A DNA stretch of 38,271 nucleotides, from assembly GCA_910585935.1 (NCBI GenBank), contig CAJUHN010000007.1, forward strand, positions 1-38,271, read 5' to 3'. The position numbers and the translations under genes are program-made. The notes beneath the pieces were generated by a model that did not search any database, was not told the DNA's origin, and saw only the letters and a program-made list of their open reading frames with translations. Positions 1-7,177 of this stretch are shown one piece after another. Each line of letters opens with the position of its first letter. Within the stretch, counting starts at the first letter, position 1. The DNA is from an uncultured Lachnospiraceae bacterium. Its GTDB lineage: Bacteria; Bacillota; Clostridia; Lachnospirales; Lachnospiraceae.

Positions 1-120
1 GTCTGTTTGCTAAGTGCCGACGTCTTCCAAGGGGCTTCTTATGGAATACTTCCTTATCTTCGCTAGTCTGTTGACTGTTCTAATGTGTGAAAAGCGAATT
101 TCACAATAATAAATAAAAGG
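1..120 (+). repeat. Interspersed hairpin repeat, copy 1 (3' half, cut by window start)
   Basis: The right half of the repeat family is present: the apical right strand, the core ACGTCTTCCAAGG, GGCTTCTTATGGAATA, the right arm, then GCTAGT and a tail containing GAAAAGCGAATTTCAC. The left half lies outside the window. The tail matches that of copy 12 for roughly 50 nt beyond the hairpin. It ends about 50 bp before the gntR promoter. Confidence 0.9.
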
Positions 121-162
121 GTTAAACTGTTACATAATTATTTACTTTATGATGAAAAAGGG

Positions 163-201
163 TTGACAGAGAAAATAAATTGTATATAATGAATATATAC
201 A
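163..201 (+). promoter_or_regulatory. gntR promoter with overlapping operator palindrome
   Basis: TTGACA (163-168) and TATAAT (185-190) are separated by 16 bp. A perfect 8-bp inverted repeat, TGTATATA (181-188) and TATATACA (194-201) with a 5-nt spacer, covers the -10 box and the likely start point. Regulators of the GntR/YtrA class commonly bind such palindromes in their own promoters, so autorepression is the simple reading (inference). Confidence 0.75.
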
Positions 202-226
202 ATATAAAAATAGAAGAGTTGATAAA

Positions 227-601
227 ATGGATATAGTAATTAGTAATAGTACAGGGCAGCCTATTTATGAGCAGATCTGTGCTCAGATAAAGGGAATGAT
301 TATTAATGGAAAGTTAAAAGAAGGGGATGCTTTGCCTTCTATGCGTTTATTAGCGAAAGAATTGAGAATCAGTGTAATTACTACAAAAAGGGCATATGAA
401 GAATTAGAAAGGGAAGGGTATATTATTTCCTTTACTGGAAAGGGAAGTTTTGTTGCCAGTAAGAATACAGATTTGATTAAAGAAGAGCATTTAAAAGAAA
501 TTGAAGGATTATTGCAAAGAGCAGTAGAACTAGCATTTATGAGTGATGTGAAGCTAGAAGAATTAAAAGATATGTTGATATTATTTTATAAGGAAAAATA
601 G
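227..601 (+). CDS. GntR family transcriptional regulator, YtrA/YhcF type
   Basis: A 124-residue DNA-binding protein. Residues about 5-75 form the GntR winged helix, including the typical PIYEQI opening, the GDALPSMRLLAKELRIS helix-turn-helix and the YIISFTGKGSFVA wing. Only about 45 residues follow, which fits the short-tailed YtrA subfamily and rules out a large FadR or UTRA effector domain. Members normally head an operon with an ABC transporter they repress. Here no transporter follows: the downstream 300 bp holds only a start-less open stretch before genes on the other strand begin, so the regulator looks orphaned. The start is ATG 227, placed just after the promoter-operator. Confidence 0.9.
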   Translation: MDIVISNSTGQPIYEQICAQIKGMIINGKLKEGDALPSMRLLAKELRISVITTKRAYEELEREGYIISFTGKGSFVASKNTDLIKEEHLKEIEGLLQRAVELAFMSDVKLEELKDMLILFYKEK

Positions 602-910
602 GGTTTTGAAATTTGTGAAAAAAGGGGAGTGAGGAAAATATTTCGATTAAAAGATTTGATTTAGGAGATAAAAAGTTTGACGTTTATGTATTTAGTTCAA
701 ATGTCATTTTTTTCCTCCGTGTCAAAAATATCTTTGTAAGAAGTTGAAAGAATTTTTGACAAGTCCATATTCCAAATAATCCTCCAATAAGTCCACTATA
801 AAAAACAAATCACCTTGGGATAGTAGACAGGGAGTCTGGAAGCCGCTTAAACAGCGGACTTTCCGGCTCTTTGTGTGTGGCGTGATACCTGTTTGATACC
901 TATATTGAAT
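602..910. other. Intergenic region with hairpin and 11-bp-spaced direct repeats
   Basis: No intact gene. After gntR there is an open stretch (about 640-745, encoding KRFDLGDKKFDVYVF) without a usable start codon, perhaps a decayed gene. A hairpin CCGCT/AGCGG extended by GGAA/TTCC lies at 838-864. TGATACC occurs twice at 883-889 and 894-900, exactly one helical turn apart. Such direct repeats resemble arm-type sites bound by tyrosine integrases near the ends of integrative elements (inference). This region may mark one edge of the accessory island that follows. Confidence 0.4.
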
Positions 911-1468
911 TTAATGACTCATCAACAAAAATTTATTAGAAGTTACGATTTGAAAATCTGAACCATAGTTTGCATAATCAGCATCGTTTGTTACTAATAT
1001 TGCTTTTTGTTTACGTGCGATTTCCACTATCAAAGAATCGTTAAAATCATATGAAAACCCATATAAAAATATATGTTCAGAGTTCATTTGGCTAAATCCG
1101 TCATCAATAAATTTAAAATTAGTCATAATATCAGTTTTAATTATGTCTAAAATATCGTTCATTTTTTCACGATAATCATTGGTGGAACGATATCCTCTTT
1201 TAAACTCTAAAGAAGTATCGTTAATTGTTCTTTGATAGAGTTTATACTGGATTCGTATACATTTATTAATAAACTCGGATATTTGTATTGATGTAACCAA
1301 TAAACAACATTTGCTTTTGACAATATTATTAAATAAAATTTCATATTTATTACTTGTTGTTTCAAAATCCAAGGGATAAAACAAATCTATCAAAATATTT
1401 GTATCCAATAATATTTTATCGGTACTTCTTGGATTAAATGAGTCTAAAGGTATTTTATTATTTTTCAT
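911..1468 (-). CDS. PIN-domain protein, putative RNase
   Basis: A 185-residue PIN-like protein. The acidic residues expected for the metal site are visible: D22 in ILLDTNILI, E65 in SIQISEF, D144 in DFNDSLI and D162 in VTNDADY. PIN proteins are usually Mg-dependent ribonucleases, as in VapC toxins. It is longer than VapC (about 130 residues) because of a helical segment at about 70-125. Its start overlaps the stop of the upstream STAS-like gene by 4 bp, so the two are translationally coupled. No VapB-like antitoxin is adjacent; the partners are a STAS-like protein and a HATPase. The nuclease role is family knowledge and the target is unknown. Confidence 0.85.
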   Translation of the reverse strand: MKNNKIPLDSFNPRSTDKILLDTNILIDLFYPLDFETTSNKYEILFNNIVKSKCCLLVTSIQISEFINKCIRIQYKLYQRTINDTSLEFKRGYRSTNDYREKMNDILDIIKTDIMTNFKFIDDGFSQMNSEHIFLYGFSYDFNDSLIVEIARKQKAILVTNDADYANYGSDFQIVTSNKFLLMSH

Positions 1469-1815
1469 TGGTTATTAATCACTTCCTCGACTACTTTGTT
1501 AAATGCGCTTTTATTAGAATAGTATTGCTTGGCATTTTTAATTACCATTTGAAATTTGGATGTTGTACCCTCAGGAGGATTTTTAACTTCTAATTGTGTG
1601 TTTAATTGGTCACTATTATAATTCTCATATAATTTGCCTATTGATACATTCAAAAAAGGAGTTATTATACTTTCAATTTCTCTAAAATCAAGTATTACCT
1701 TATTACCAATATTTAAGTTATACATTATCTCATCATAAACAATTTTGCCTTGTTCACGTGTTAATGCTGATGGACTTTGTATAAGTGAGGCGATGTTTAT
1801 AGTTTTAGTTTCCAT
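1465..1815 (-). CDS. STAS-like domain protein (DUF4325 type)
   Basis: A 116-residue protein. The segment NKVILDFREIESIITPFLNVSIGKLYEN has the beta-strand/helix pattern of STAS-like DUF4325 domains. These are relatives of anti-sigma-factor antagonists and are often encoded beside or fused to GHKL-type ATPases. It has a strong AGGAGG site overlapping the stop codon of the ATPase gene, whose stop lies about 11 bp upstream, and it overlaps the PIN gene start by 4 bp. The three genes therefore form one transcript. By analogy with SpoIIAA/SpoIIAB partner switching, it may bind the neighbouring ATPase (inference). Confidence 0.8.
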   Translation of the reverse strand: METKTINIASLIQSPSALTREQGKIVYDEIMYNLNIGNKVILDFREIESIITPFLNVSIGKLYENYNSDQLNTQLEVKNPPEGTTSKFQMVIKNAKQYYSNKSAFNKVVEEVINNQ

Positions 1816-1826
1816 TAATATACCTC

Positions 1827-2732
1827 CTAAAATATTATTAAATCATTATTTTCTTTATCCAATAAATAAAATTGTTCATCTAAAAGATTTATGGTTATTG
1901 TTACGATTGTACCTGGAAATGATAATGTAAGTTTATTAAATCGCTCTTTGCCGGGACGTATTTCATATAATTCATTGTCAGAGATTAAAGTGAAAAATCC
2001 TTTATTCAACTTTAGAAATTCTAATAAAGTACTAAAACCAAGACCTCCAGGAGCGTATGCGGTCTTTGTGGAATTTCCTGGAATAATAGCCCATTTCAAT
2101 GTGTTCTCTGGTATTTCTATATTATGGTCACATAAATATTCATTAACATTCTCAAAAATAGTTTTCCCTAAATCAACAATAGTAAAACTTAAATTTGAAT
2201 TTTTAGGAAAATATTGACCACATACATATACAGAAGAACTTTCAGCGTGATCTATAACATTATTAAACATCTCTAGTAAATTATCTATAATACTATTTTG
2301 ATATGTTGAATTCATAGTAGGCAAATTGTTTCGAGAAAATACATTTAATAAAAGGTAGTGCTCGAAGTCAACAAGATGTTCAGTTGTAGCTTCAAAAATA
2401 GCATAATCCATAGTACTGTGATATGTATCATCCAAATTGTCCCAAGTAAAATATTTATTAAATCCATTTTTTCTCATTACTTCTTTTATTTTTGGATGTA
2501 AATTTCTTATAGCGATTCGATGTTTTTTTGATGAGATAATATTATCTACACAACAGCCGAGGACTGCTAACAAATTGGCTGATAGAAAGGACACTTTAGT
2601 AAAATCTAATAAAACACTTTTATCAATTTCAGAATTGAGTAAATGATATAATTTTATTAGATTTTTATAACTTTGTATATCATTATTTAAATTCTTATTA
2701 AAAGGGTAAATTATTTCAAAATCTTTGTCCAC
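1827..2732 (-). CDS. STAS-like domain plus HATPase (GHKL) ATP-binding protein
   Basis: A 301-residue protein with two parts. Residues about 1-95 look STAS-like (SVLLDFTKVSFLSANLLAVLG). Residues about 145-285 form a histidine-kinase-type ATPase fold with an N box (LLEMFNNVIDHA, around E154-N158), a G1-like DLGKTI and a G2 GGLGFSTL at 229-236. There is no phosphoacceptor histidine domain, so it resembles an anti-sigma-factor kinase or a sensor ATPase more than a two-component kinase. Translation starts at GTG 2732 behind AGGTGA. It leads the three-gene module, 49 bp after the XRE gene on the same strand. Function is unknown. Confidence 0.8.
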   Translation of the reverse strand: MDKDFEIIYPFNKNLNNDIQSYKNLIKLYHLLNSEIDKSVLLDFTKVSFLSANLLAVLGCCVDNIISSKKHRIAIRNLHPKIKEVMRKNGFNKYFTWDNLDDTYHSTMDYAIFEATTEHLVDFEHYLLLNVFSRNNLPTMNSTYQNSIIDNLLEMFNNVIDHAESSSVYVCGQYFPKNSNLSFTIVDLGKTIFENVNEYLCDHNIEIPENTLKWAIIPGNSTKTAYAPGGLGFSTLLEFLKLNKGFFTLISDNELYEIRPGKERFNKLTLSFPGTIVTITINLLDEQFYLLDKENNDLIIF

Positions 2733-2781
2733 GATTTCACCTATCTATTTCTAGTATAGTTTTAATACATAATAAATGCTA

Positions 2782-3333
2782 CTATTTTGCCCAATTTTTC
2801 TTTGGTTTATATTTTCCACAATCATCACATGTTTCCGGCCAGTTCAATTTCCATTCCAAATATTCTTCTTTAGTAATCTCCCCAGCTTTCAATTCATTTT
2901 TCCTAACCAGCCACTCCCGCATAAAATTATCCATAACGCCATATTTAAACCAAAATCCTACGGACGGGTGAGCAGACCAGTCATCACTGTCATTATAGCG
3001 CACAGAGGTATCATACGAACCATTACACTTCCCTGGATTCCTTACAAGCTGAAAAAGGTTGATTGCGCCCGGATTATCTTCATCTAGCCAGAAGAAGGTT
3101 TGCATAATATTTTCCGCAGAGCCAGAAATCTCATTAATGAAATTCAAGGGATTCACGTCTAAAACTTTTGCTATCTGCAACAATGTATCTTTCTTAGGCA
3201 CTCGATAATTCGTTTCATATTGGGATATCCGGTTATCGGCTCTTTTTTCATCAAAGCCTATTCCAACACCTAACTCTTTTTGTGTCATACCTCGGAAGTT
3301 ACGGATAAACTTGATTTTTTCGCCTATTGTCAT
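2782..3333 (-). CDS. XRE family regulator with C-terminal GEITKEEY domain
   Basis: A 183-residue protein with an N-terminal Cro/CI-type helix-turn-helix (MTQKELGVGIGF then NRISQYETNYRVPKK). Its C-terminal region contains GEITKEEYLEWKLNWPE and a CDDCGKY cysteine pair. The start at 3333 is chosen because GGCGGTGA lies 8 nt upstream and the family begins MTIGEKIKFIR; an in-frame upstream start would add 31 unusual hydrophobic residues. It is clearly homologous to the regulator at 36893-37453, which sits next to xis and int. It reads towards the STAS-HATPase/STAS/PIN genes and may regulate them, or be a leftover of the element that brought them. Confidence 0.85.
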   Translation of the reverse strand: MTIGEKIKFIRNFRGMTQKELGVGIGFDEKRADNRISQYETNYRVPKKDTLLQIAKVLDVNPLNFINEISGSAENIMQTFFWLDEDNPGAINLFQLVRNPGKCNGSYDTSVRYNDSDDWSAHPSVGFWFKYGVMDNFMREWLVRKNELKAGEITKEEYLEWKLNWPETCDDCGKYKPKKNWAK

Positions 3334-3358
3334 CTTCCTATTCACCGCCTTTTCCCTT

Positions 3359-3387
3359 ATTATAATGGATAATCTGAAAATAGTAAA
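3359..3387 (-). promoter_or_regulatory. Probable promoter of the XRE gene and module
   Basis: On the minus strand, TTTACT (3382-3387) and TATAAT (3359-3364) are 17 bp apart, about 25 bp upstream of the start codon at 3333. The -35 box is weak. No other promoter is obvious for the genes at 911-3333. Confidence 0.5.
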
Positions 3388-3564
3388 TAGGAATATTAAC
3401 AATTTTGCGAAATAAATACTTGGCATTAATATATAAGCGAATATATAATATAAATAGGAGTTTATAATTTCTAACTGTGTTCGTGTAAATAGAATATTAC
3501 GCGAACTAATCCATAAAAAATACGAGGCTTCTTCTTATGGAATCAAAGTGGTTCATAAGGTTCA

Positions 3565-3760
3565 CACAGGGAGAAATACCTATTCCAACGAAGCCGCGCT
3601 CTCGCTCCGTTCCAGACGTAATGGTACTAAGCGCACAGCCCATAAAGGGCTGTTTGCTAAGTGCCAACGTCTTCCAAGGGGCTTCTTTTGGAATAGGTAT
3701 TTCTCCCTGTGCTAGTTTATTGGCTGTTCTAGAAAAAAATCATTTTGCATTTAGCACAAT
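3565..3760 (+). repeat. Interspersed hairpin repeat, copy 2
   Basis: The complete hairpin spans 3565-3711: left arm CACAGGGAGAAATACC, core CTCCGTTCCAGACGT, apical stem CAGCCC..GGGCTG, core ACGTCTTCCAAGG, and right arm GGTATTTCTCCCTGTG, which is fully complementary to the left arm. The tail follows, with GCTAGTTTATTGGCTGTTCT. Just upstream, 3528-3545 (GGCTTCTTCTTATGGAAT) looks like a fragment of a second right half. Open frames across it are by-products of the repeat. Confidence 0.92.
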
Positions 3761-3849
3761 TTTTCTATAAATCAACATCTTTTCAATCAAAATTAGTAGT
3801 ACTATTTATAAAGTAAAAATTTATTGTTATTGATAAAGAATTTCCATTC

Positions 3850-4012
3850 CTAGAAAAGCCAAAAAAGTAACGCCTTAGTGAAAAATACCCTTGACAGACC
3901 CTTGGAAGACGTTAGCACTTAATGAGCAGTTCCATAAGGAGCTGCGAATTTAGTACCGCTACGTCTGGAACGGAGCGAGAGCGCGTCTGACAAGGGTATT
4001 TTCGCTAAGGCG
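3850..4012 (-). repeat. Interspersed hairpin repeat, copy 3 (divergent base stem)
   Basis: Inverted copy with its hairpin at 3871-4012. The core (TTGGAAGACGT and ACGTCTGGAACGGAGC) is kept. The usual ATTCCAA..GAAGCC lower stem is absent and replaced by a different complementary pair, CCCTTGACAGAC with GTCTGACAAGGG. Arms CGCCTTAG..CTAAGGCG close the structure. A weak tail match (AGAAAAGCCAA) lies at 3852-3862. Confidence 0.88.
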
Positions 4013-4086
4013 TGAACCATTCACTACCTTCTTTAAACAGCAACAGACGAAAATTTAATGTTATAAAAACATTTTTTATGAAAATC

Positions 4087-4116
4087 TTGCTAATTCTGGT
4101 AATAAGGATTTATAAT
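4087..4116 (+). promoter_or_regulatory. Promoter of the CAP-domain protein gene
   Basis: TTGCTA (4087-4092) and TATAAT (4111-4116) with an 18-bp spacer, 66 bp before the start codon. The rest of the 750-bp gap between the XRE and CAP genes is filled mainly by repeat copies 2 and 3. Confidence 0.6.
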
Positions 4117-4181
4117 AAAGATGTAAAACAGAAAGGTATCACTGTTTCACCAAATTTAATAAAATTAAGGAGGATTTGGGT

Positions 4182-5552
4182 ATGCATTATAATTACATAG
4201 GCAGAAGAGGCATAACAGCGGTATTAACTTCACTCGTGTTGAGTATGGGAAGTATTATGGTGAGTGCGGATGAACCAGAAAAGAGAACGAAAGAAGAAAT
4301 TATGATGTTTTATGAAGAACATCCTTATGATACTAAAAGTGAAATTACTTTTGAAGAAGAGCCATCTTTTTCACCTTATACAGCAGGAAAGTTGTCGGAA
4401 GGTATTGTGAACGATGGGCTTAATGCGTGGAATTTTGTTCGCTATATAGCAGGTGTTCCAGCAGATATTACAATTAATCCAGAATATGAGGAAATGGCAC
4501 AGACAGGGTGTGTAGTGCTGGCGAAAAATAATGTGCTTTCACATCAGCCTGATAATACTTATGATATACCAAAGGAATTTTTTGAAAAAGGATATAGTGG
4601 AGTATCACAGAGTAATCTCGGAAGGGGTTATATCAATATCAGTTCATCTATTTTAAATGGATATATGAACGATGGGGATAGTTCTAATATTGACAAAGTA
4701 GGGCATAGAAGATGGTGTTTATATCCGGGAATAAGATATACAGGATTTGGGTATTATAATCGTTATACAGCTTTATATATATTTGACGAATCTAGAACAG
4801 ATTATGAAATGGTAGATTATATAGCTTGGCCTGCTCAGACAATGCCTTATGAAGTATTTCGTGGTCCTTGGTCTGTACAGCTATCGGGTGCATATAAAAT
4901 TGGCAATAATGTTATTCAGGTGACAATGACAGATTTAGGTACGGGAGAAGAATGGATATTTCATAGTAATAATACTTATGATACATCTAAAACACCATAT
5001 TTTAATGTAGATACAGAAAATTATGGGTGGATGCCAGCTATTATTTTTAAGCCAGATAAGGAATTTTCGTCAACAGATAAAGTACATGTAAAGATTACAG
5101 GTTTAACAGATAAAAATGGAAATGCGGCTGAGATTGAATATACCGTAGAGTTCTTTTCTTTGGAAGACGATTTTTTAAATGGCAGTGATGGATGGGAGCA
5201 ACAGTCAGATGGAAAGTGGAAATATAAAAATCTATATGGCAGCTATATAACGGACAAATGGATATGTATCAATGATAAATGGTACTTGATGGGAATAGAT
5301 GGATATATGAGCACTGATTGGATATTTAGAGATGGAGAATGGTATTATTTGAATACGAATGGTGAGATGGAAACAGGGTGGAAATTTATTAACAATAAAT
5401 GGTATCATTTTAATGATAGTGGTGAGATGGAAACAGGATGGATAGTGAGTGATGGTAAGTGGTATTATTTGAAGATAGATGGTTCTATGGGAACAAATAT
5501 GATCACACCAGATGGTTATAACGTAAATGAAAATGGTGAGTGGATAAAATAA
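4182..5552 (+). CDS. Secreted CAP-domain protein with C-terminal choline/wall-binding repeats
   Basis: A 456-residue exported protein. ATG 4182 is chosen because AAGGAGG ends 8 nt before it. The N-terminus is a signal peptide (RR, hydrophobic stretch, then SADEP). Residues about 55-210 resemble a CAP/SCP (PR-1) domain: NAWNFVRYIAG, LSHQP and VGHRRWCLYPG supply the usual histidines. A beta-rich region follows at about 225-335. The last 110 residues hold aromatic repeats of the form GWxxxDGKWYYLNxxGxMxTGW, the glucan/choline-binding type that anchors proteins to wall polymers. It is a monocistronic surface protein; the substrate of the CAP domain is unknown. Confidence 0.88.
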   Translation: MHYNYIGRRGITAVLTSLVLSMGSIMVSADEPEKRTKEEIMMFYEEHPYDTKSEITFEEEPSFSPYTAGKLSEGIVNDGLNAWNFVRYIAGVPADITINPEYEEMAQTGCVVLAKNNVLSHQPDNTYDIPKEFFEKGYSGVSQSNLGRGYINISSSILNGYMNDGDSSNIDKVGHRRWCLYPGIRYTGFGYYNRYTALYIFDESRTDYEMVDYIAWPAQTMPYEVFRGPWSVQLSGAYKIGNNVIQVTMTDLGTGEEWIFHSNNTYDTSKTPYFNVDTENYGWMPAIIFKPDKEFSSTDKVHVKITGLTDKNGNAAEIEYTVEFFSLEDDFLNGSDGWEQQSDGKWKYKNLYGSYITDKWICINDKWYLMGIDGYMSTDWIFRDGEWYYLNTNGEMETGWKFINNKWYHFNDSGEMETGWIVSDGKWYYLKIDGSMGTNMITPDGYNVNENGEWIK

Positions 5553-5574
5553 ACAAAAGATTATAACAAGAAAT

Positions 5575-5595
5575 CCCCTATCGTTAAGATAGGGG
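5575..5595 (+). terminator. Hairpin after the CAP gene
   Basis: A perfect 8-bp stem CCCCTATC/GATAGGGG with loop GTTAA begins 22 bp after the stop codon. It lacks a following T-run (the next bases are TAAATGATGG), so it may stabilise the 3' end or be a weak terminator. Confidence 0.55.
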
Positions 5596-5676
5596 TAAAT
5601 GATGGTTAAACAAAGTGATTTGAGATTATAATTGTATCATATTTAACATAGAAAAAGATAAATGGGAGGTATGAAA

Positions 5677-7167
5677 ATGCTATTTAGTTCTATGATTTTT
5701 TTATGGGTTTTTTTGCCCATAGTTATTATTGGGAATTTTGCATTTTCAGTTATTCAGTTTGAAAACATAGAAAAAAGAATGAGAGTGAAAAATATTTTTT
5801 TGCTCATCTTTAGTATAGTATTTTATGCATGGGGAGGAATATATTATGTGTTAATTATGATTTTTTCGATTCTTTTAAATTTTTTTGGAGGATATATATT
5901 AGAAAAAAAAGAAAAGAAAAAGAATGTTAGAAAATATAGATTATTTGTGATTCTCTTTCTTAATCTTGCCATGTTATTTTATTTTAAGTATTTTAATATG
6001 CTTATTGTGATGATAGAGGCGATTATGCAGGCGGATAAAGGACTTTCCACGGTATGGACAACTATGATGAGCATGGAACGCACAGGGACTTTGAATATAA
6101 AAGATATTGTATTGCCGATAGGAATATCTTTTTTCACATTTCAGTCGATGTCCTATGTAATAGATTTATATATGGGTAAGGTTTCATTACAGAAAGATAT
6201 CATAAATTTTGCACTTTATGTATCATTGTTTCCACAGTTAATAGCTGGACCTATTGTAAAATATAGTGATGTATCAGAACAGATCGAAAACAGATCAGAA
6301 AGTTTAGAACTTTTTGTTTCTGGTCAAAAGAGGTTTTGCTATGGACTGGGAAAGAAGGTGATAATTGCAAATACATTTGCGGAAATCGCGGATCAGATAT
6401 GGGCATTAGAAACAACTACATTAGGAACAGCCGTAGCATGGTTTGGAGCTATCGCATATACAATACAGATATATTACGATTTTTCAGGATATTCAGATAT
6501 GGCGATTGGAATAGGTAAGATGTTGGGATTTCAATTTAAAGAGAATTTTAATTATCCCTATACTTCGCTTTCAATTCAGGAATTTTGGAGAAGATGGCAT
6601 ATTTCATTATCTACATGGTTTAAAGAATATATTTATATCCCTTTAGGCGGAAATAGAAAAGGAAATTTACGCACTTATATGAATATATTTATTGTTTTTT
6701 TGCTCACAGGGATATGGCATGGAGCAAATTTTACTTTTCTCGCGTGGGGCATTTTTTTTGCCATACTTCAAATAATAGAAAGACTTTTCCTCAAAAAAAT
6801 ATTAGACAAAAATCCTATTAAGATTATTAATTGGATATATATGATGCTTATGGTGATAATTGGATGGGTATATTTTAGATCAGAGAATATATTACAGGCA
6901 AATGAATTTATAAAGCAAATGTTTTATTTCACAACATCAGAAAATAATATTTTGACATTTCTTTCTATGAAGGTCATAATTTTATTTATGACAGCTATTA
7001 TTTGTACAGGTTTTCTTCAGAGGGCTATGAAGAATATATATGTTAGGATAAAGGATAAGTTCACAATGGAAATATTTGATTTTTCCTTACAGGGGTTCAT
7101 ATTGATTTATTCTATTTTTATGATTATAAGTGGGACATATAATCCATTTATATATTTTCAATTTTAG
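5677..7167 (+). CDS. MBOAT family membrane O-acyltransferase (AlgI/DltB type)
   Basis: A 496-residue multi-pass membrane protein. ATG 5677 is used because GGGAGG lies 7 nt upstream and AlgI-type proteins begin MLFSSMIFLWVFLPI. Conserved MBOAT features are visible: PQLIAGPIVKY, YYDFSGYSDMAIG, NYPYTSLSIQEFWRRWHISLS with H308, and the catalytic-histidine motif LTGIWHGANF with H348. The family moves acetyl groups across the membrane to extracellular glycans. The next gene encodes an AlgX/AlgJ-like protein 10 bp downstream, the usual partner that transfers the acetyl group to a polysaccharide. Which polymer is modified cannot be told, since no glycosyltransferases lie in the window. Confidence 0.93.
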   Translation: MLFSSMIFLWVFLPIVIIGNFAFSVIQFENIEKRMRVKNIFLLIFSIVFYAWGGIYYVLIMIFSILLNFFGGYILEKKEKKKNVRKYRLFVILFLNLAMLFYFKYFNMLIVMIEAIMQADKGLSTVWTTMMSMERTGTLNIKDIVLPIGISFFTFQSMSYVIDLYMGKVSLQKDIINFALYVSLFPQLIAGPIVKYSDVSEQIENRSESLELFVSGQKRFCYGLGKKVIIANTFAEIADQIWALETTTLGTAVAWFGAIAYTIQIYYDFSGYSDMAIGIGKMLGFQFKENFNYPYTSLSIQEFWRRWHISLSTWFKEYIYIPLGGNRKGNLRTYMNIFIVFLLTGIWHGANFTFLAWGIFFAILQIIERLFLKKILDKNPIKIINWIYMMLMVIIGWVYFRSENILQANEFIKQMFYFTTSENNILTFLSMKVIILFMTAIICTGFLQRAMKNIYVRIKDKFTMEIFDFSLQGFILIYSIFMIISGTYNPFIYFQF

Positions 7168-7177
7168 GAGGGAAAAA

